This document shows, in pieces, positions 39,094-48,288 of a stretch of 64,000 nt of DNA. This DNA comes from Pararobbsia alpina (GTDB lineage Bacteria > Pseudomonadota > Gammaproteobacteria > Burkholderiales > Burkholderiaceae): assembly GCF_902859895.1 (NCBI RefSeq), contig NZ_CADIKM010000019.1, forward strand, positions 35,090-99,089. Direction: 5' to 3'. The notes beneath the pieces are model-generated. The model did not search any database and was not told the DNA's origin. It saw nothing but the letters and a program-made list of their open reading frames with translations. Numbering within the stretch: position 1 is the stretch's first letter; each line of letters begins with the position of its first letter. Made by a program: the position numbers and the translations under genes.

Positions 39094-41502
39094 TTAGCCC
39101 TCGAACAAGGCCTTGCGGATGATCGCGTGCACACCCCAGTTGCCATCGACAACCTGTGTCACGCCGAAGTCGACCGCAACGGACATCAACGAGATAGCTT
39201 CATCTTCGGTGAGGCCCTTGGTCGTCATTAGAAAGCGGCGCGTTTTGATGAACGCGTCGCGCATTGCGAGATCTAGCGTCGGCTTCTCATAGACCTTGCT
39301 CTGCGCGTGCGCGCCGAATTCAGCAAGATAGTTTGCATGGCTGAAGCCGTGCAGCACCCACTCATCAGGTGTTTCGACGAGCGGATAAGTAAGGTCGGCA
39401 TACGGTTGACCGGCAAGCGTCGCGCTCTTGTGCAAGACCAGTTGAAAGTCGCCGGTCAGCGAGCATTCGATCGCGGTCCCACATAGTTCCGAATCGCCCT
39501 GCGACGCGTGCGGATCCCCGAGTGACAGCAATGCGCCAGGCGCGCCAATCGGCAGAAAGACGCTGGCGCCCTGCGCGACGCGCCAGTTGTCGAGGTTGCC
39601 GCCGAACGCGGACGGCGGGATCGAATCGATGAGGCCATCCTGTTGCGGCGCGACCGCGATCAGGCCGAAATGCGGGCGCACGGGGATCTTGACACCCTTC
39701 AGGATCCCATGGTTCTCCTCGATCGTCGAAGGATCGACGGGCACGCCCGGATAATCGATCGTGGGGTGCACCACACCGAATGGATCGCGCTGCGGCGTCC
39801 AGCGGTAGTTGTAGACCGCCCGCGCATAGGACGGACCGTGGTCCGGCTGCGGCTCGGCGTCGAGTTCATAAATCGTGACAACTTCGCGCGGTTTGGGCTC
39901 GGTCAACAGCTCGCGGTAATGAAAGCCCCACCACGCGGCCGCATTGCTGCCGAACGCGCGCCCGCTGAATTGCGGATTCGCGCAGCGCCGCGGACGCACA
40001 TCGAGAATCCTGACTTCCAATACGTCGCCCGGCTCAGCGCCGCGTACCGCGATCGGACCGGTGCAGATATGCACTCCGAACCCTTCGCCGGCCCCGCGTC
40101 CATAGATCGATGCATCGAGCGGCCCGGCACCGCGCCGGTTCACGTTCTTGCGCTCGGCGGTCCAGTGGAACACGCTTTCAGCGCCTGGATCACCGGCAAT
40201 CATGCGCGCCCAATCGTCCGATGCATGCTGCGTCAGTGTCTCTATCGTCACGGTATCGCCGCTGTCGACTTCGAGCACGGGTTTCAAGTCGTGCGAGAAA
40301 TAGCCCCAATGCACCGTGTTTGCTGTCGCACGCAAGAGGTGGTGGCGCGCCTTGCCCGGTCGACGGGCAACACCCTTCGTGGAATCGGTCCGTGTGTCGA
40401 CAGGGGGGCAGGCCACGACCGTATTCATATCCTCGATCGCTGCTTCCTGCGGCCCTGCCTGCGCGCTGGCGAGTGCCGCGCCTCGCGCATGGAGCAGCAG
40501 CGCTTCTGTTTTGAACGGTAGTCCGCGCGAAATGCTCCGCACCAGATGCCGGGTCAAGTCCAGACTTGCTTCCTCACGGAAGGCGCGCGGTGAGGTGTGA
40601 TACTGCTCGCGAAACGCACGGCTGAAATGCGCCGGATCGTTGAAACCCCAACGGAAACAGATGTCCGAGATCGACATCTTTGCGCATAGTGGATCGACGA
40701 GTGCAACCCTGCAGCGTTCCAGGCGGCGCAGCCGCAAATAGGTGGAGAAGCTCTGGCCGGCGATTTCGAACAGCTTTTGCAGGTAGCGCTGCGAGACGCG
40801 CTCTTCTGCGGCGAGAAGCGTGAGACTGATTTTCGGGTCGCCAAGCCGCGCATCGATGCTACGGCAGACGCGCGAGAAGATGGCCCCCTGCGACGATGTC
40901 AGCCCGCTGATCGGCGCTTCGCGCTGATGCGACGCGAGCATCGCTACCAGGATCTCGACAAGCACGAGTTCAAGCGGACGCAACTCGTTGGTCGACAATG
41001 TCGCCATGCTTTCCGCCAGCGACGCCAGAAAACCGGAGAACACGTGTCCGACGCCGGTATCGCCGGCGATCCGCCAGGCACACATCGACGACAAGGCAAG
41101 GAGTCGCCCTTTGATCGCCGCGTGCGGTATACGTACGACAAAGGCGCGGAAATCCGTCGCGAAAACCAGCGAGGCACCCTCGCGCGACGGCAGATAGACA
41201 AGGTCGTTCAACGACAGGGGCTGACGTCGGCCGTCGGCGACCAGCGTCGCCGCGCCGTCAAGATGCAGCACGATCAGCACGCTTTCGCCATCGACAGCAT
41301 TCGGCTCGAGCGTCTGCGCAGCGGACCCCAGCAGGCTCAGATCGAAGCCGCCAATCGACCGCTGAGCCTGGATCATCCCGTGCAAGCCCTGTGCAGGCGG
41401 TATCGCGTCGCTACGCCACCCCATCCTGTCTAGCGCTTCCCGCCAGGCGCGAAGCCGTTCAATTTCCGGATGAGATTCGGTAGTAAAGCGAAGCAGATGC
41501 AA
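39094..41502 (-). CDS. fusion of AraC-type regulator and acetamidase/formamidase
   Basis: One uninterrupted frame of about 802 residues. Residues about 40-190 resemble the AraC-binding sensor domain of the AraC_binding_2 type (VDGESVLIVLHLDGAATLVA, LSLNDLVYLPSREGASLVFA). Residues about 213-310 are a two-helix AraC DNA-binding domain (ERVSQRYLQKLFEIAGQSFS and DICFRWGFNDPAHFSRAFRE). After a 75-residue linker, residues about 387-802 are a full-length FmdA/AmdA acetamidase (NTVHWGYFSHDLKPVLEV, GDPHASQGDSELCGTAIE, DFGVTQVVDGNWGVHAI), very similar to the stand-alone enzyme next to it. Start: TTG at 41502 with GGAG five bases upstream; the frame is open to an ATG at 41628. An internal ATG at 40428 could start the enzyme alone, but its GAGG is only two bases away. 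Confidence 0.85.
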   Translation of the reverse strand: MHLLRFTTESHPEIERLRAWREALDRMGWRSDAIPPAQGLHGMIQAQRSIGGFDLSLLGSAAQTLEPNAVDGESVLIVLHLDGAATLVADGRRQPLSLNDLVYLPSREGASLVFATDFRAFVVRIPHAAIKGRLLALSSMCAWRIAGDTGVGHVFSGFLASLAESMATLSTNELRPLELVLVEILVAMLASHQREAPISGLTSSQGAIFSRVCRSIDARLGDPKISLTLLAAEERVSQRYLQKLFEIAGQSFSTYLRLRRLERCRVALVDPLCAKMSISDICFRWGFNDPAHFSRAFREQYHTSPRAFREEASLDLTRHLVRSISRGLPFKTEALLLHARGAALASAQAGPQEAAIEDMNTVVACPPVDTRTDSTKGVARRPGKARHHLLRATANTVHWGYFSHDLKPVLEVDSGDTVTIETLTQHASDDWARMIAGDPGAESVFHWTAERKNVNRRGAGPLDASIYGRGAGEGFGVHICTGPIAVRGAEPGDVLEVRILDVRPRRCANPQFSGRAFGSNAAAWWGFHYRELLTEPKPREVVTIYELDAEPQPDHGPSYARAVYNYRWTPQRDPFGVVHPTIDYPGVPVDPSTIEENHGILKGVKIPVRPHFGLIAVAPQQDGLIDSIPPSAFGGNLDNWRVAQGASVFLPIGAPGALLSLGDPHASQGDSELCGTAIECSLTGDFQLVLHKSATLAGQPYADLTYPLVETPDEWVLHGFSHANYLAEFGAHAQSKVYEKPTLDLAMRDAFIKTRRFLMTTKGLTEDEAISLMSVAVDFGVTQVVDGNWGVHAIIRKALFEG

Positions 41503-41771
41503 GGGGACTCCAAGGCCGATGCCCGGGCGCGTACGCGTCACAAGGCACCCGCCGCTCTTGGATGGTCTCGAAGAGGCGGACAGGTCATCGCAGTGAGCAA
41601 TATTCGCGCCATTGCACGTCGACTGCATCGATCGCCCCCGCCCCTGAGCGTTAGTGTGTGCGGGGCCGACACAGTCCCCGCGCGTGCACTAACAACGCTC
41701 CTTTGCACCACACTGGCACATCCAGCACACCAGCCAAGTGCTCCGCAACGCTCGCGGCCGGACGGGAACGC

Positions 41772-43019
41772 TCACCCCCCCGCGCCGACGAAGACGTTCT
41801 TGCGGATCGAGCCATGCACGCCCCAGTTGCCGTCGACGACTTGTGTGACACCGAAATCCGCGGCGACCGACATCAACGCGATGGCCTCGTCCTCGCTCAG
41901 CCTGTGTACGGTCATCAGGAAGCGGCGTAGCTTGCGGAACGCGTCACGCATCGCCTTGTCGAGGCTCGAGTGCTGTGCCACCTCGATCTGTCCGGCCGGG
42001 CCGAGCTCCGCCAGGTAGTTCGGGAAGGTGAAGCCATACACCGACCATTGGTCGTCGGTTTCCAGCATCGGGTGCGTGAGGCCTTCGAGGATCGTGCCGC
42101 CGAGGTCGTTCTTCTTGTGCAGTACGAATTCGAAGTCTCCGGTCAGCGAGGTCTCGATCGCGGTACCGCCGAGCTCGCTATCGCCCTGCGCCGCATGCGG
42201 ATCGCCGACCGAAAAGAATGCGCCTTCGACGGCGACCGGGTAATACATCCGCGCCCCTTTGCCGACACGCCAGTCGTCGATATTGCCGCCGGTGTAGCTG
42301 GGTGGATTGGAGCTGACGTAGTCGAGTTCCTTCGGCGCGAGTCCCATGGTGCCGAAATGCAGCCGGGCGGGTACCTTCACGTTCGACAGGATGTTCTCCC
42401 GCTTCTTGACGAGCGAATGGTCGACCTCCACGCCGGGGTAGTCGATCGTCCGATGCACGATGCCGTCCGGATCCGTCTGCGGCGTCCACACGTAGTTGTA
42501 CACCGCACGTGCGAACGGCTCGCCCGAGGTGTCGAGCTCGAAAATCGTCACGACTTCGCGCGGCTTCGGCTCCTCGATCAGATCGCGATAGTGGAAGCCC
42601 CAGGATGCTGCAACGTTCGAACCGAAACAGCGGCCGCGATAACACGCATTGCAGCTCGGGCGCGGCCGCACGTCGAGTATCCGCACTTCGAGCACGTCGC
42701 CGGGCTCCGCCCCTTCGATCGCGACCGGCCCGGTCAGCAGATGCACGCCGATACCTTCGCCGGATCCGAGCGTAAAGGGTCCTTCGGTTGGCCCCGCGCC
42801 ACGGCGCGGCATGGCCTTGTGCTCGCGGGTCCAGTGAAAGATGCTTTCGGCGCCGGGGTCGCCCGCGACCATCCGTTCGTGATCGTCGTTCGCATGGTGG
42901 GTCAGCGTCTCGATCGTGACCCGGTCGCCAGAGCGCACCGTCAACGAGGGCGCGACTTCCTTGCTGAAGTAACCCCAATGAACCGTTTCGGGCGATACAG
43001 GCAAAGTATGGTGCTTCAT
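41772..43019 (-). CDS. acetamidase/formamidase
   Basis: A 415-residue enzyme of the FmdA/AmdA family, which hydrolyses formamide or acetamide to the acid and ammonia. VHWGYFSKEVAPSLTVRSGD, RMVAGDPGAESIFHWTREHK, FGSNVAASWGFHYRDLI, GDPHAAQGDSELGGTAIETS and MSVAADFGVTQVVDGNWGVH are the conserved blocks. The start at 43019 follows AAGG. It lies between the ABC transporter genes and the AraC fusion, all on the minus strand, and its gene starts 65 bases after the transporter. Confidence 0.93.
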   Translation of the reverse strand: MKHHTLPVSPETVHWGYFSKEVAPSLTVRSGDRVTIETLTHHANDDHERMVAGDPGAESIFHWTREHKAMPRRGAGPTEGPFTLGSGEGIGVHLLTGPVAIEGAEPGDVLEVRILDVRPRPSCNACYRGRCFGSNVAASWGFHYRDLIEEPKPREVVTIFELDTSGEPFARAVYNYVWTPQTDPDGIVHRTIDYPGVEVDHSLVKKRENILSNVKVPARLHFGTMGLAPKELDYVSSNPPSYTGGNIDDWRVGKGARMYYPVAVEGAFFSVGDPHAAQGDSELGGTAIETSLTGDFEFVLHKKNDLGGTILEGLTHPMLETDDQWSVYGFTFPNYLAELGPAGQIEVAQHSSLDKAMRDAFRKLRRFLMTVHRLSEDEAIALMSVAADFGVTQVVDGNWGVHGSIRKNVFVGAGG

Positions 43020-43083
43020 GGGTGTTAGAACCTTGTAATGTGCCCGGCGCAAAGGGCCGGGCAATGCCGAACGGCGCGTGCCG

Positions 43084-44706
43084 TTACGATGCGACTTCGA
43101 CCCGGTCGTCGGCGCCCATCACGCTCAGGAATCGCGCTGTCAACGGATGGCGCGGGCGTGTGAGCACTTCGTGCGCAGGCCCCTGTTCGACCACTGCGCC
43201 GCCGCTCATGAACACGACGCGATCGGCGACCTGATCGGCGAAGCGCAACTGGTGCGTTGAGATGATCATCGTCAGACCGCCTTCGTCCACGAGCCGCTGG
43301 ATCACGTCGAGCACTTCGCCGACGAGTTCGGGGTCGAGCGCGGACGTCGGCTCGTCGAGCAGCAGCACGCGAGGATTGGGCGCAAGCGCGCGGGCGATCG
43401 CGACGCGCTGTTGTTGGCCGCCGGACAGATGGCGCGGCAACGCGTCGGCGCGATGACTGAGGCCGACGCGTTCGAGCAGTTCACGCGCTCGGCGCTCGGC
43501 ATCGGCGGGCGCCATGCCGTGCACCCAGCGCAGCGGCCCGGCGATGTTCTCGCACGCCGTCAGATGACTGAACAGGTTGAAATGCTGGAACACCATGCCG
43601 ACGCCGGCACTCGCACGCTCGTTGGCGAGATCGCCCTGAGTCATCGGCCGACCATCGACCCGAAAACCGAGACGCTTGCCGGCGATGCGGATTTCCCCCG
43701 AATCCGACTGCTCCAGGTGATTGATACAGCGCAGCAGCGTGCTTTTGCCCGATCCGCTCGGCCCGAGCAGCGCGATGACCTCGCCGAAGCGGACGGTGAG
43801 GTCGAAGCCGTCGAGCACCGTCTGCTCGCCGTAGCGCTTGCTTAGACCCTTCACCTGCACCGTCGCGCTCTCCTTCTGGAGCGTCGCGTAGCGCTGCGCG
43901 CGTTCCGCGTGAACGTCACGCGCCTTGGGCATGGGCACAGGCGACGGCGTGGGTTCGAGCCGCGCATCGGCGCGTGGCGACGTCCCCGCGCCGGGTGGGT
44001 TCGCAGCGATCGGGGCACGGCGCCACGGCAGCAGCCGTGAAAATCGTCCAGACGGCTTGCGATCGAGATCGAGCGCGGTTTCGGCAAACAACTGGATCGC
44101 GGTGATCGCGCCGGTCAGCACGAGATACATCAGGCCGGACGCGAAGAAGATCGAAAAGAAATCGAACGTCGACGACGCGAGCTGGGTGCTGCGCAAGGTC
44201 AGTTCGTCGACCGCGATCACGGAAGCCAGCGACGAGTTCTTCAGCGCGGTGACCGATTCGTTCCCGAGCGCCGGTATCATCGTGCGGATCGCCTGTGGCG
44301 CGATCACGCGGCGCAGCAGCACGATCGGCGTCATGCCGAGCGCCTGCCCCGCGAGCACTTGCCCGCGGTCGACACCGAGCACACCCGCGCGCAGGATCTC
44401 CGCGATGAACGGCCCCTCGTTCGCCGCGAGCGCGAGACCCGCTGCGCCCAAGGCGCTCAACTTCAACCCGATGTGCGGCAACGCGTCGTACGCGAACACG
44501 AGTTGCAGGATCAGCGGCGTACCGCGAAAAATCACCGTGTAACCGCGCGCGATCGCAGCGAGCGGGCCCACCTTGCTCAGTTGCATGCTCGCAAGCACCA
44601 GCCCTACGATCAGACCGCCCGCCAGCCCGAGGGCCGTGACCGCGATCGTAAAGCCGATGCCGCTTAGCAGATACGGCAGGCCAAGATAGTGCAGAAACAA
44701 ATTCAT
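43084..44706 (-). CDS. fused permease-ATPase of a polar amino acid type ABC transporter
   Basis: 540 residues. Residues 1-225 are a HisM/GlnP-type permease with five or so helices (LLSGIGFTIAVTALGLAGGL, then FRGTPLILQLVF and NESVTALKNSSLASVIA). A Pro/Ala/Arg-rich linker of about 55 residues follows. Residues about 287-535 are a GlnQ-type ATPase with Walker A GPSGSGKST, Q-loop VFQHFN, signature LSGGQQQR, Walker B VLLLDEPTSALD and switch His in IISTHQ. In most bacteria these are two genes. The ATG overlaps the stop of the binding-protein gene by one base. Confidence 0.93.
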   Translation of the reverse strand: MNLFLHYLGLPYLLSGIGFTIAVTALGLAGGLIVGLVLASMQLSKVGPLAAIARGYTVIFRGTPLILQLVFAYDALPHIGLKLSALGAAGLALAANEGPFIAEILRAGVLGVDRGQVLAGQALGMTPIVLLRRVIAPQAIRTMIPALGNESVTALKNSSLASVIAVDELTLRSTQLASSTFDFFSIFFASGLMYLVLTGAITAIQLFAETALDLDRKPSGRFSRLLPWRRAPIAANPPGAGTSPRADARLEPTPSPVPMPKARDVHAERAQRYATLQKESATVQVKGLSKRYGEQTVLDGFDLTVRFGEVIALLGPSGSGKSTLLRCINHLEQSDSGEIRIAGKRLGFRVDGRPMTQGDLANERASAGVGMVFQHFNLFSHLTACENIAGPLRWVHGMAPADAERRARELLERVGLSHRADALPRHLSGGQQQRVAIARALAPNPRVLLLDEPTSALDPELVGEVLDVIQRLVDEGGLTMIISTHQLRFADQVADRVVFMSGGAVVEQGPAHEVLTRPRHPLTARFLSVMGADDRVEVAS

Positions 44707-45632
44707 CAGTTCGAGGCAATCAGCTTGGGAGTTTCGAGATTTTCAACGCCGAGCGACCACTTCTTCAGCAAGTCGGCCTGCATGCCGGCCTTCTGGATCG
44801 CGACGAGCGCTGCCATCACGGCTGCGCGCATTGCCAGGTTGGTTTTCGGCACGGCGATACCAATCGAATACGGCAGCGTCACCGCACTGGCCTTTTCGAG
44901 TTGGTTCGGATACGCCTTGACTGCCTGGTCCACCGTGTTCACGTCGTTGATATAGGTGTCGGCGCGGTCCGCGAGAATCGCCTGGATCGAGTTCGCGTTG
45001 TTGTCATACAGCTGCACGGCCGCTTCCGGCTTGTTCGCCGCCTTGCAGGCCGGCGCAAGATTCTGGATCAGTGGCACTTCAACGTAGCCGGTGTTCTCGG
45101 CGGCAGTCGTGCCGCACATCGTCGGGTTGATGCCGGTGATCTTCTTCGGATTGCCCTTTGCGACGAGCACGCCGTCGAACACCTTCGAATAGGTGATGAA
45201 GTCCGCCGCCTTCGCGCGCTCTTCGGTCGCATACATGTCGGAGATCACGATGTCCGCCTGGCCGCTTTGCAGTGTCGGCAGCAGCGCCGCGAACGAGACG
45301 GGCTTGTACGTCATCTTGAAGCCAAGGCAGTTGCCAATCGCGTCGCCGAGGTCGATGTCGAAGCCGACATATTTACTGGGGTCATTCGGGTCCAGCGCTT
45401 CATAGCCCGGCGTGTGCGGGTTGATCGCGTTGATCAGCGTCTTGCCCTTGAATTGCGGGTATTTCGCCTGTAGCGCCGTGCATTCGGCAGGCGCCGGCGC
45501 GGCAGCCTGTGCGTGGCCCGACGCCAGCAGGGCCAGCAGACTGACGGCGCCAAGAACCAGCTCGCGCCAGTGACGGGCAAAACCGCTTGCGTGCCGCACT
45601 CGATGCCCATGATCGACAAGATTGGTATACAT
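44706..45632 (-). CDS. periplasmic solute-binding protein of the amino-acid/amide ABC transporter
   Basis: A 308-residue family 3 solute-binding protein. A basic N-terminus of about 24 residues precedes a signal peptide (ELVLGAVSLLALLASGHAQA). The mature domain has YVGFDIDLGDAIGNCLGFKM, FAALLPTLQSGQADIVISDM then YATEERAKAADF, and CGTTAAENTGYVEVPL. It feeds the fused permease-ATPase encoded immediately downstream. The neighbouring acetamidase suggests the solute is an amide or amino acid amide; specificity is not readable. Confidence 0.9.
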   Translation of the reverse strand: MYTNLVDHGHRVRHASGFARHWRELVLGAVSLLALLASGHAQAAAPAPAECTALQAKYPQFKGKTLINAINPHTPGYEALDPNDPSKYVGFDIDLGDAIGNCLGFKMTYKPVSFAALLPTLQSGQADIVISDMYATEERAKAADFITYSKVFDGVLVAKGNPKKITGINPTMCGTTAAENTGYVEVPLIQNLAPACKAANKPEAAVQLYDNNANSIQAILADRADTYINDVNTVDQAVKAYPNQLEKASAVTLPYSIGIAVPKTNLAMRAAVMAALVAIQKAGMQADLLKKWSLGVENLETPKLIASN

Positions 45633-46149
45633 CCCTGAACTCCCTGAGCGGCAGATGTCAATGGCTTACACGATGTAGGCCTTGTTGCATTGCGCCAGCG
45701 CGAGGGTATGTGAACGAAATTCCGCGGACTTGTCCCAGAGCGCACAAATGCTTGTACGGGGGTGAAGGAAACGCGGCTATCGATACCGGATGACCGTCAT
45801 TGATCAAAAACTCGTCGTTCTGCCGAATGGCTTGCCGATCGGGAAGCCGAGGCCAGTTAGGAGGTCTGACAGGTCGAATTGAATTCCACGGTTCTATCGG
45901 AGTTTTGGCCTTGGCCATGTTCGCGTGAAATAGACAGGCCGGTTCGAGTGTTCTTGGTACAGGCCTCAGCCTGTATTCCTGCTGAGCGTAGCGGGTATCC
46001 TGACGGATGTAGGCAAAGACGAAGCCGACGCACGAATGACCCGGCGGGGGCAATAAAAAGGCCCTTCGGACAAAGTCCGAAGGGCCTTCAGTTCAGCGGG
46101 AGAGCATTGAGTCAAAGCGGCGCCAAGCATCCACCGCTTCGCTTTGCGC
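45633..46149. other. promoter side of the ABC transporter operon plus DUF4148 terminator
   Basis: 517 bases without a gene. It must contain the promoter for the leftward transporter-acetamidase operon. A perfect palindrome TACAGGC-CTCA-GCCTGTA lies at 45958-45975, and the DUF4148 terminator at 46054-46088. Confidence 0.5.
46054..46088 (-). terminator. intrinsic terminator of the DUF4148 gene
   Basis: On the minus strand, a 14-base perfect stem (AAGGCCCTTCGGAC with its complement, three-base loop) followed by TTTTTATTG. It lies 60 bases past the DUF4148 stop. Confidence 0.9.
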
Positions 46150-46425
46150 TTAGCTGCCATTGCCGGTGGCGGTGGGTGCATTGTTGCTACCCGACGTTGT
46201 GACTCGCATGGCGGCTGCATGCTCCGCTGCGACCTTCGCTTCAGCAGCCTCGATCTTATCCGGGTAGGTGTAGCCTTCATGCGCCGGACGCCAGCCTGTT
46301 TTCTCGAGTTCAACGAGCTGCGCGCGAACTTCTGCGCGGGTCAAGCCACTTTGGGATTGCTGGGCAAAAGCCGCGAGCGGCATGGCAAGCGTTGCAACAC
46401 AAACGGCAACAGTCGATAGCTTCAT
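46150..46425 (-). CDS. DUF4148 domain exported protein
   Basis: A 91-residue protein. The signal peptide is MKLSTVAVCVATLAMPLAAF ending in AFAQQ. The mature part SGLTRAEVRAQLVELEKTGW then RPAHEGYTYPDKI is the DUF4148 signature, a family expanded in Burkholderia and of unknown periplasmic function. The start at 46425 follows GGAG. It is monocistronic with its own terminator. Confidence 0.92.
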   Translation of the reverse strand: MKLSTVAVCVATLAMPLAAFAQQSQSGLTRAEVRAQLVELEKTGWRPAHEGYTYPDKIEAAEAKVAAEHAAAMRVTTSGSNNAPTATGNGS

Positions 46426-46643
46426 AAGGGTAATCTCCGATAGACGTAGGCGAGTTCGCAAGTGCCGCGCGAAGCCCATGCCCGAATACTAGGGAAAACC
46501 CTCAGCAAAGAATAGCCCTGAATTACTTAACTAACCCTTTTCTGCAGTGCAACAATGCGCTCGGATCACGAGCCGCTGCGTCGGTGGGCCGGGAAACACA
46601 GTCGCACCTTTCTGTTGCGCTCGACATTCCTTTCGATATCCAT

Positions 46644-48272
46644 TCACTCCCGCCCGCGCAACTGCCTGCGAATGATTTTCCCCGTCGGTGTCATCGGCAG
46701 CGCGTCGATGAACTCGATCAGCCGCGGATACTCATGTGCGGCAAGCCGCACTCTGACGTGTTGCTTCAGTTCCGCCACAAGTTCGTCGCTCGGCGAATGA
46801 CCCTCGTTGAGTATGACGAAGGCCTTGACCACTTCCGTGCGCTCCCGATCCGGCACGCCGATCACCGCCGCCACTCGCACGGCCGGGTGACTCAGCAGGC
46901 AATCCTCGATCGGCCCAGGACCGATCCGATAGCCTGCGCTCGTGATCACATCATCGTCGCGGCCCAGGAAACGCACGTGGCCGTCCTCATCCATCATCCC
47001 GAGATCGCCGGTCAACAGATAGTCGCCAATGAACTTGGCCTCGGTCGCAACCGGGTTGTTCCAATAGCCGAGAAACATCACGGGATCGGGTCGTCGCACC
47101 GCGATCTGGCCTTGTGTGTTGGAAGGCACCGGTTTTCCCTCTTCGTCCACGATGGCGAGCTTATGCCCTGGCACGACCTTGCCGACAAAACCCGTGCGCC
47201 GGTCGAACATCTTCGAGCATGACGACAGCACGAGATTGCATTCGGTCTGCCCATAGAACTCGTTGATCACCACACCCAGGGTACGCAGGCCCCAAGCGAC
47301 GAGCTCATCGCCCAGGGCCTCGCCACCGCTTGCCACACTGCGCAGATCGAGATGCGAGGCCCATGTCGACGTCGGATCGGCCGCACGCATCATCTTCAAG
47401 GCAGTCGGTGGCAGGAAGGTATTCCTCACGCGATGCCGCGCGATCAACTCGAACGCCGATACACTGTCGAACTTCGCGAACCGCCTGGCGAGCACGGCGA
47501 TGCCGTGATGCCACGATGGCAGCAGCACATCCAGAAGACCGCCGATCCATGCCCAGTCGGCGGGTGTCCACATCAGGTCGCCCGGCTGCGGGAAGAAATC
47601 GTGCGACATCTCGACGCACGGCAAGTGGCCGAGCAGTACACGATGCGGCAGGACGGCACCCTTCGGCTTACCCGTCGTACCCGATGTGTAAATGATGACT
47701 GCGGGATCGTCGGCTCGCGTCTCGACAGGCACGAACGCGTCGCTTTGCGAATTGAGAACATCCCAGAACGAATGAACGTCGAGGCCCGCTGCCAATGCGG
47801 GGTGATCGGTGCAGTAGATATGCTTGAGCGCGGGTAGCTTGTCGAGGATCGGCTGGATCTTTGCGTAGCCTTCGCTATCGGTCACGAGCACGCTTGCCGC
47901 GCTGTCACCCAGCCGATACGCAAGTGCCTCTTCGCCGAACAGCGCGAACAAGGGCACGGCCACCGCACCAAGCTTGTACGCGGCGAGATGGGCGAGCGCG
48001 GTTTCAGGCGATTGCGCCAGAAAGATCGCCACGCGTTCACCTGGCTCGACGCCTTGCGCACGCCACGCATTGCCGAGTTTCGCCGAAAGCACTTTGAGGT
48101 CATCGAAGCTGAAACGCTGGACATCGCCGTTCTCAGTCTCGTGAATCAGCGCGAGGCGCGCGCTGCCATCGGCCCATTTGTCGCATGTGTCGATGCCGAT
48201 GTTGTAGAGGTCCGGCACCCGCCATTCAAACGATGCGTAGAGTGAGGTGTAGTCATCCGTCGGAGTAAGCAT
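46644..48272 (-). CDS. AMP-forming acyl-CoA synthetase
   Basis: A 542-residue member of the acetyl-CoA-synthetase-like adenylate-forming family. The P-loop is IIYTSGTTGKPKGAVLPHR, the adenine-binding motif INEFYGQTECN, the hinge GRDDDVITSAGYRIGPGPIE, and the catalytic Lys in MTPTGKIIRRQL. It activates a carboxylate with ATP and CoA; medium-chain or short-chain acids are likely. It begins 16 bases after the LivF-type ATPase and closes the amidase-transporter operon, which suggests that it activates the acid released by the amidase. Confidence 0.92.
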   Translation of the reverse strand: MLTPTDDYTSLYASFEWRVPDLYNIGIDTCDKWADGSARLALIHETENGDVQRFSFDDLKVLSAKLGNAWRAQGVEPGERVAIFLAQSPETALAHLAAYKLGAVAVPLFALFGEEALAYRLGDSAASVLVTDSEGYAKIQPILDKLPALKHIYCTDHPALAAGLDVHSFWDVLNSQSDAFVPVETRADDPAVIIYTSGTTGKPKGAVLPHRVLLGHLPCVEMSHDFFPQPGDLMWTPADWAWIGGLLDVLLPSWHHGIAVLARRFAKFDSVSAFELIARHRVRNTFLPPTALKMMRAADPTSTWASHLDLRSVASGGEALGDELVAWGLRTLGVVINEFYGQTECNLVLSSCSKMFDRRTGFVGKVVPGHKLAIVDEEGKPVPSNTQGQIAVRRPDPVMFLGYWNNPVATEAKFIGDYLLTGDLGMMDEDGHVRFLGRDDDVITSAGYRIGPGPIEDCLLSHPAVRVAAVIGVPDRERTEVVKAFVILNEGHSPSDELVAELKQHVRVRLAAHEYPRLIEFIDALPMTPTGKIIRRQLRGRE

Positions 48273-48288
48273 GATGGGCCTTGCACGG

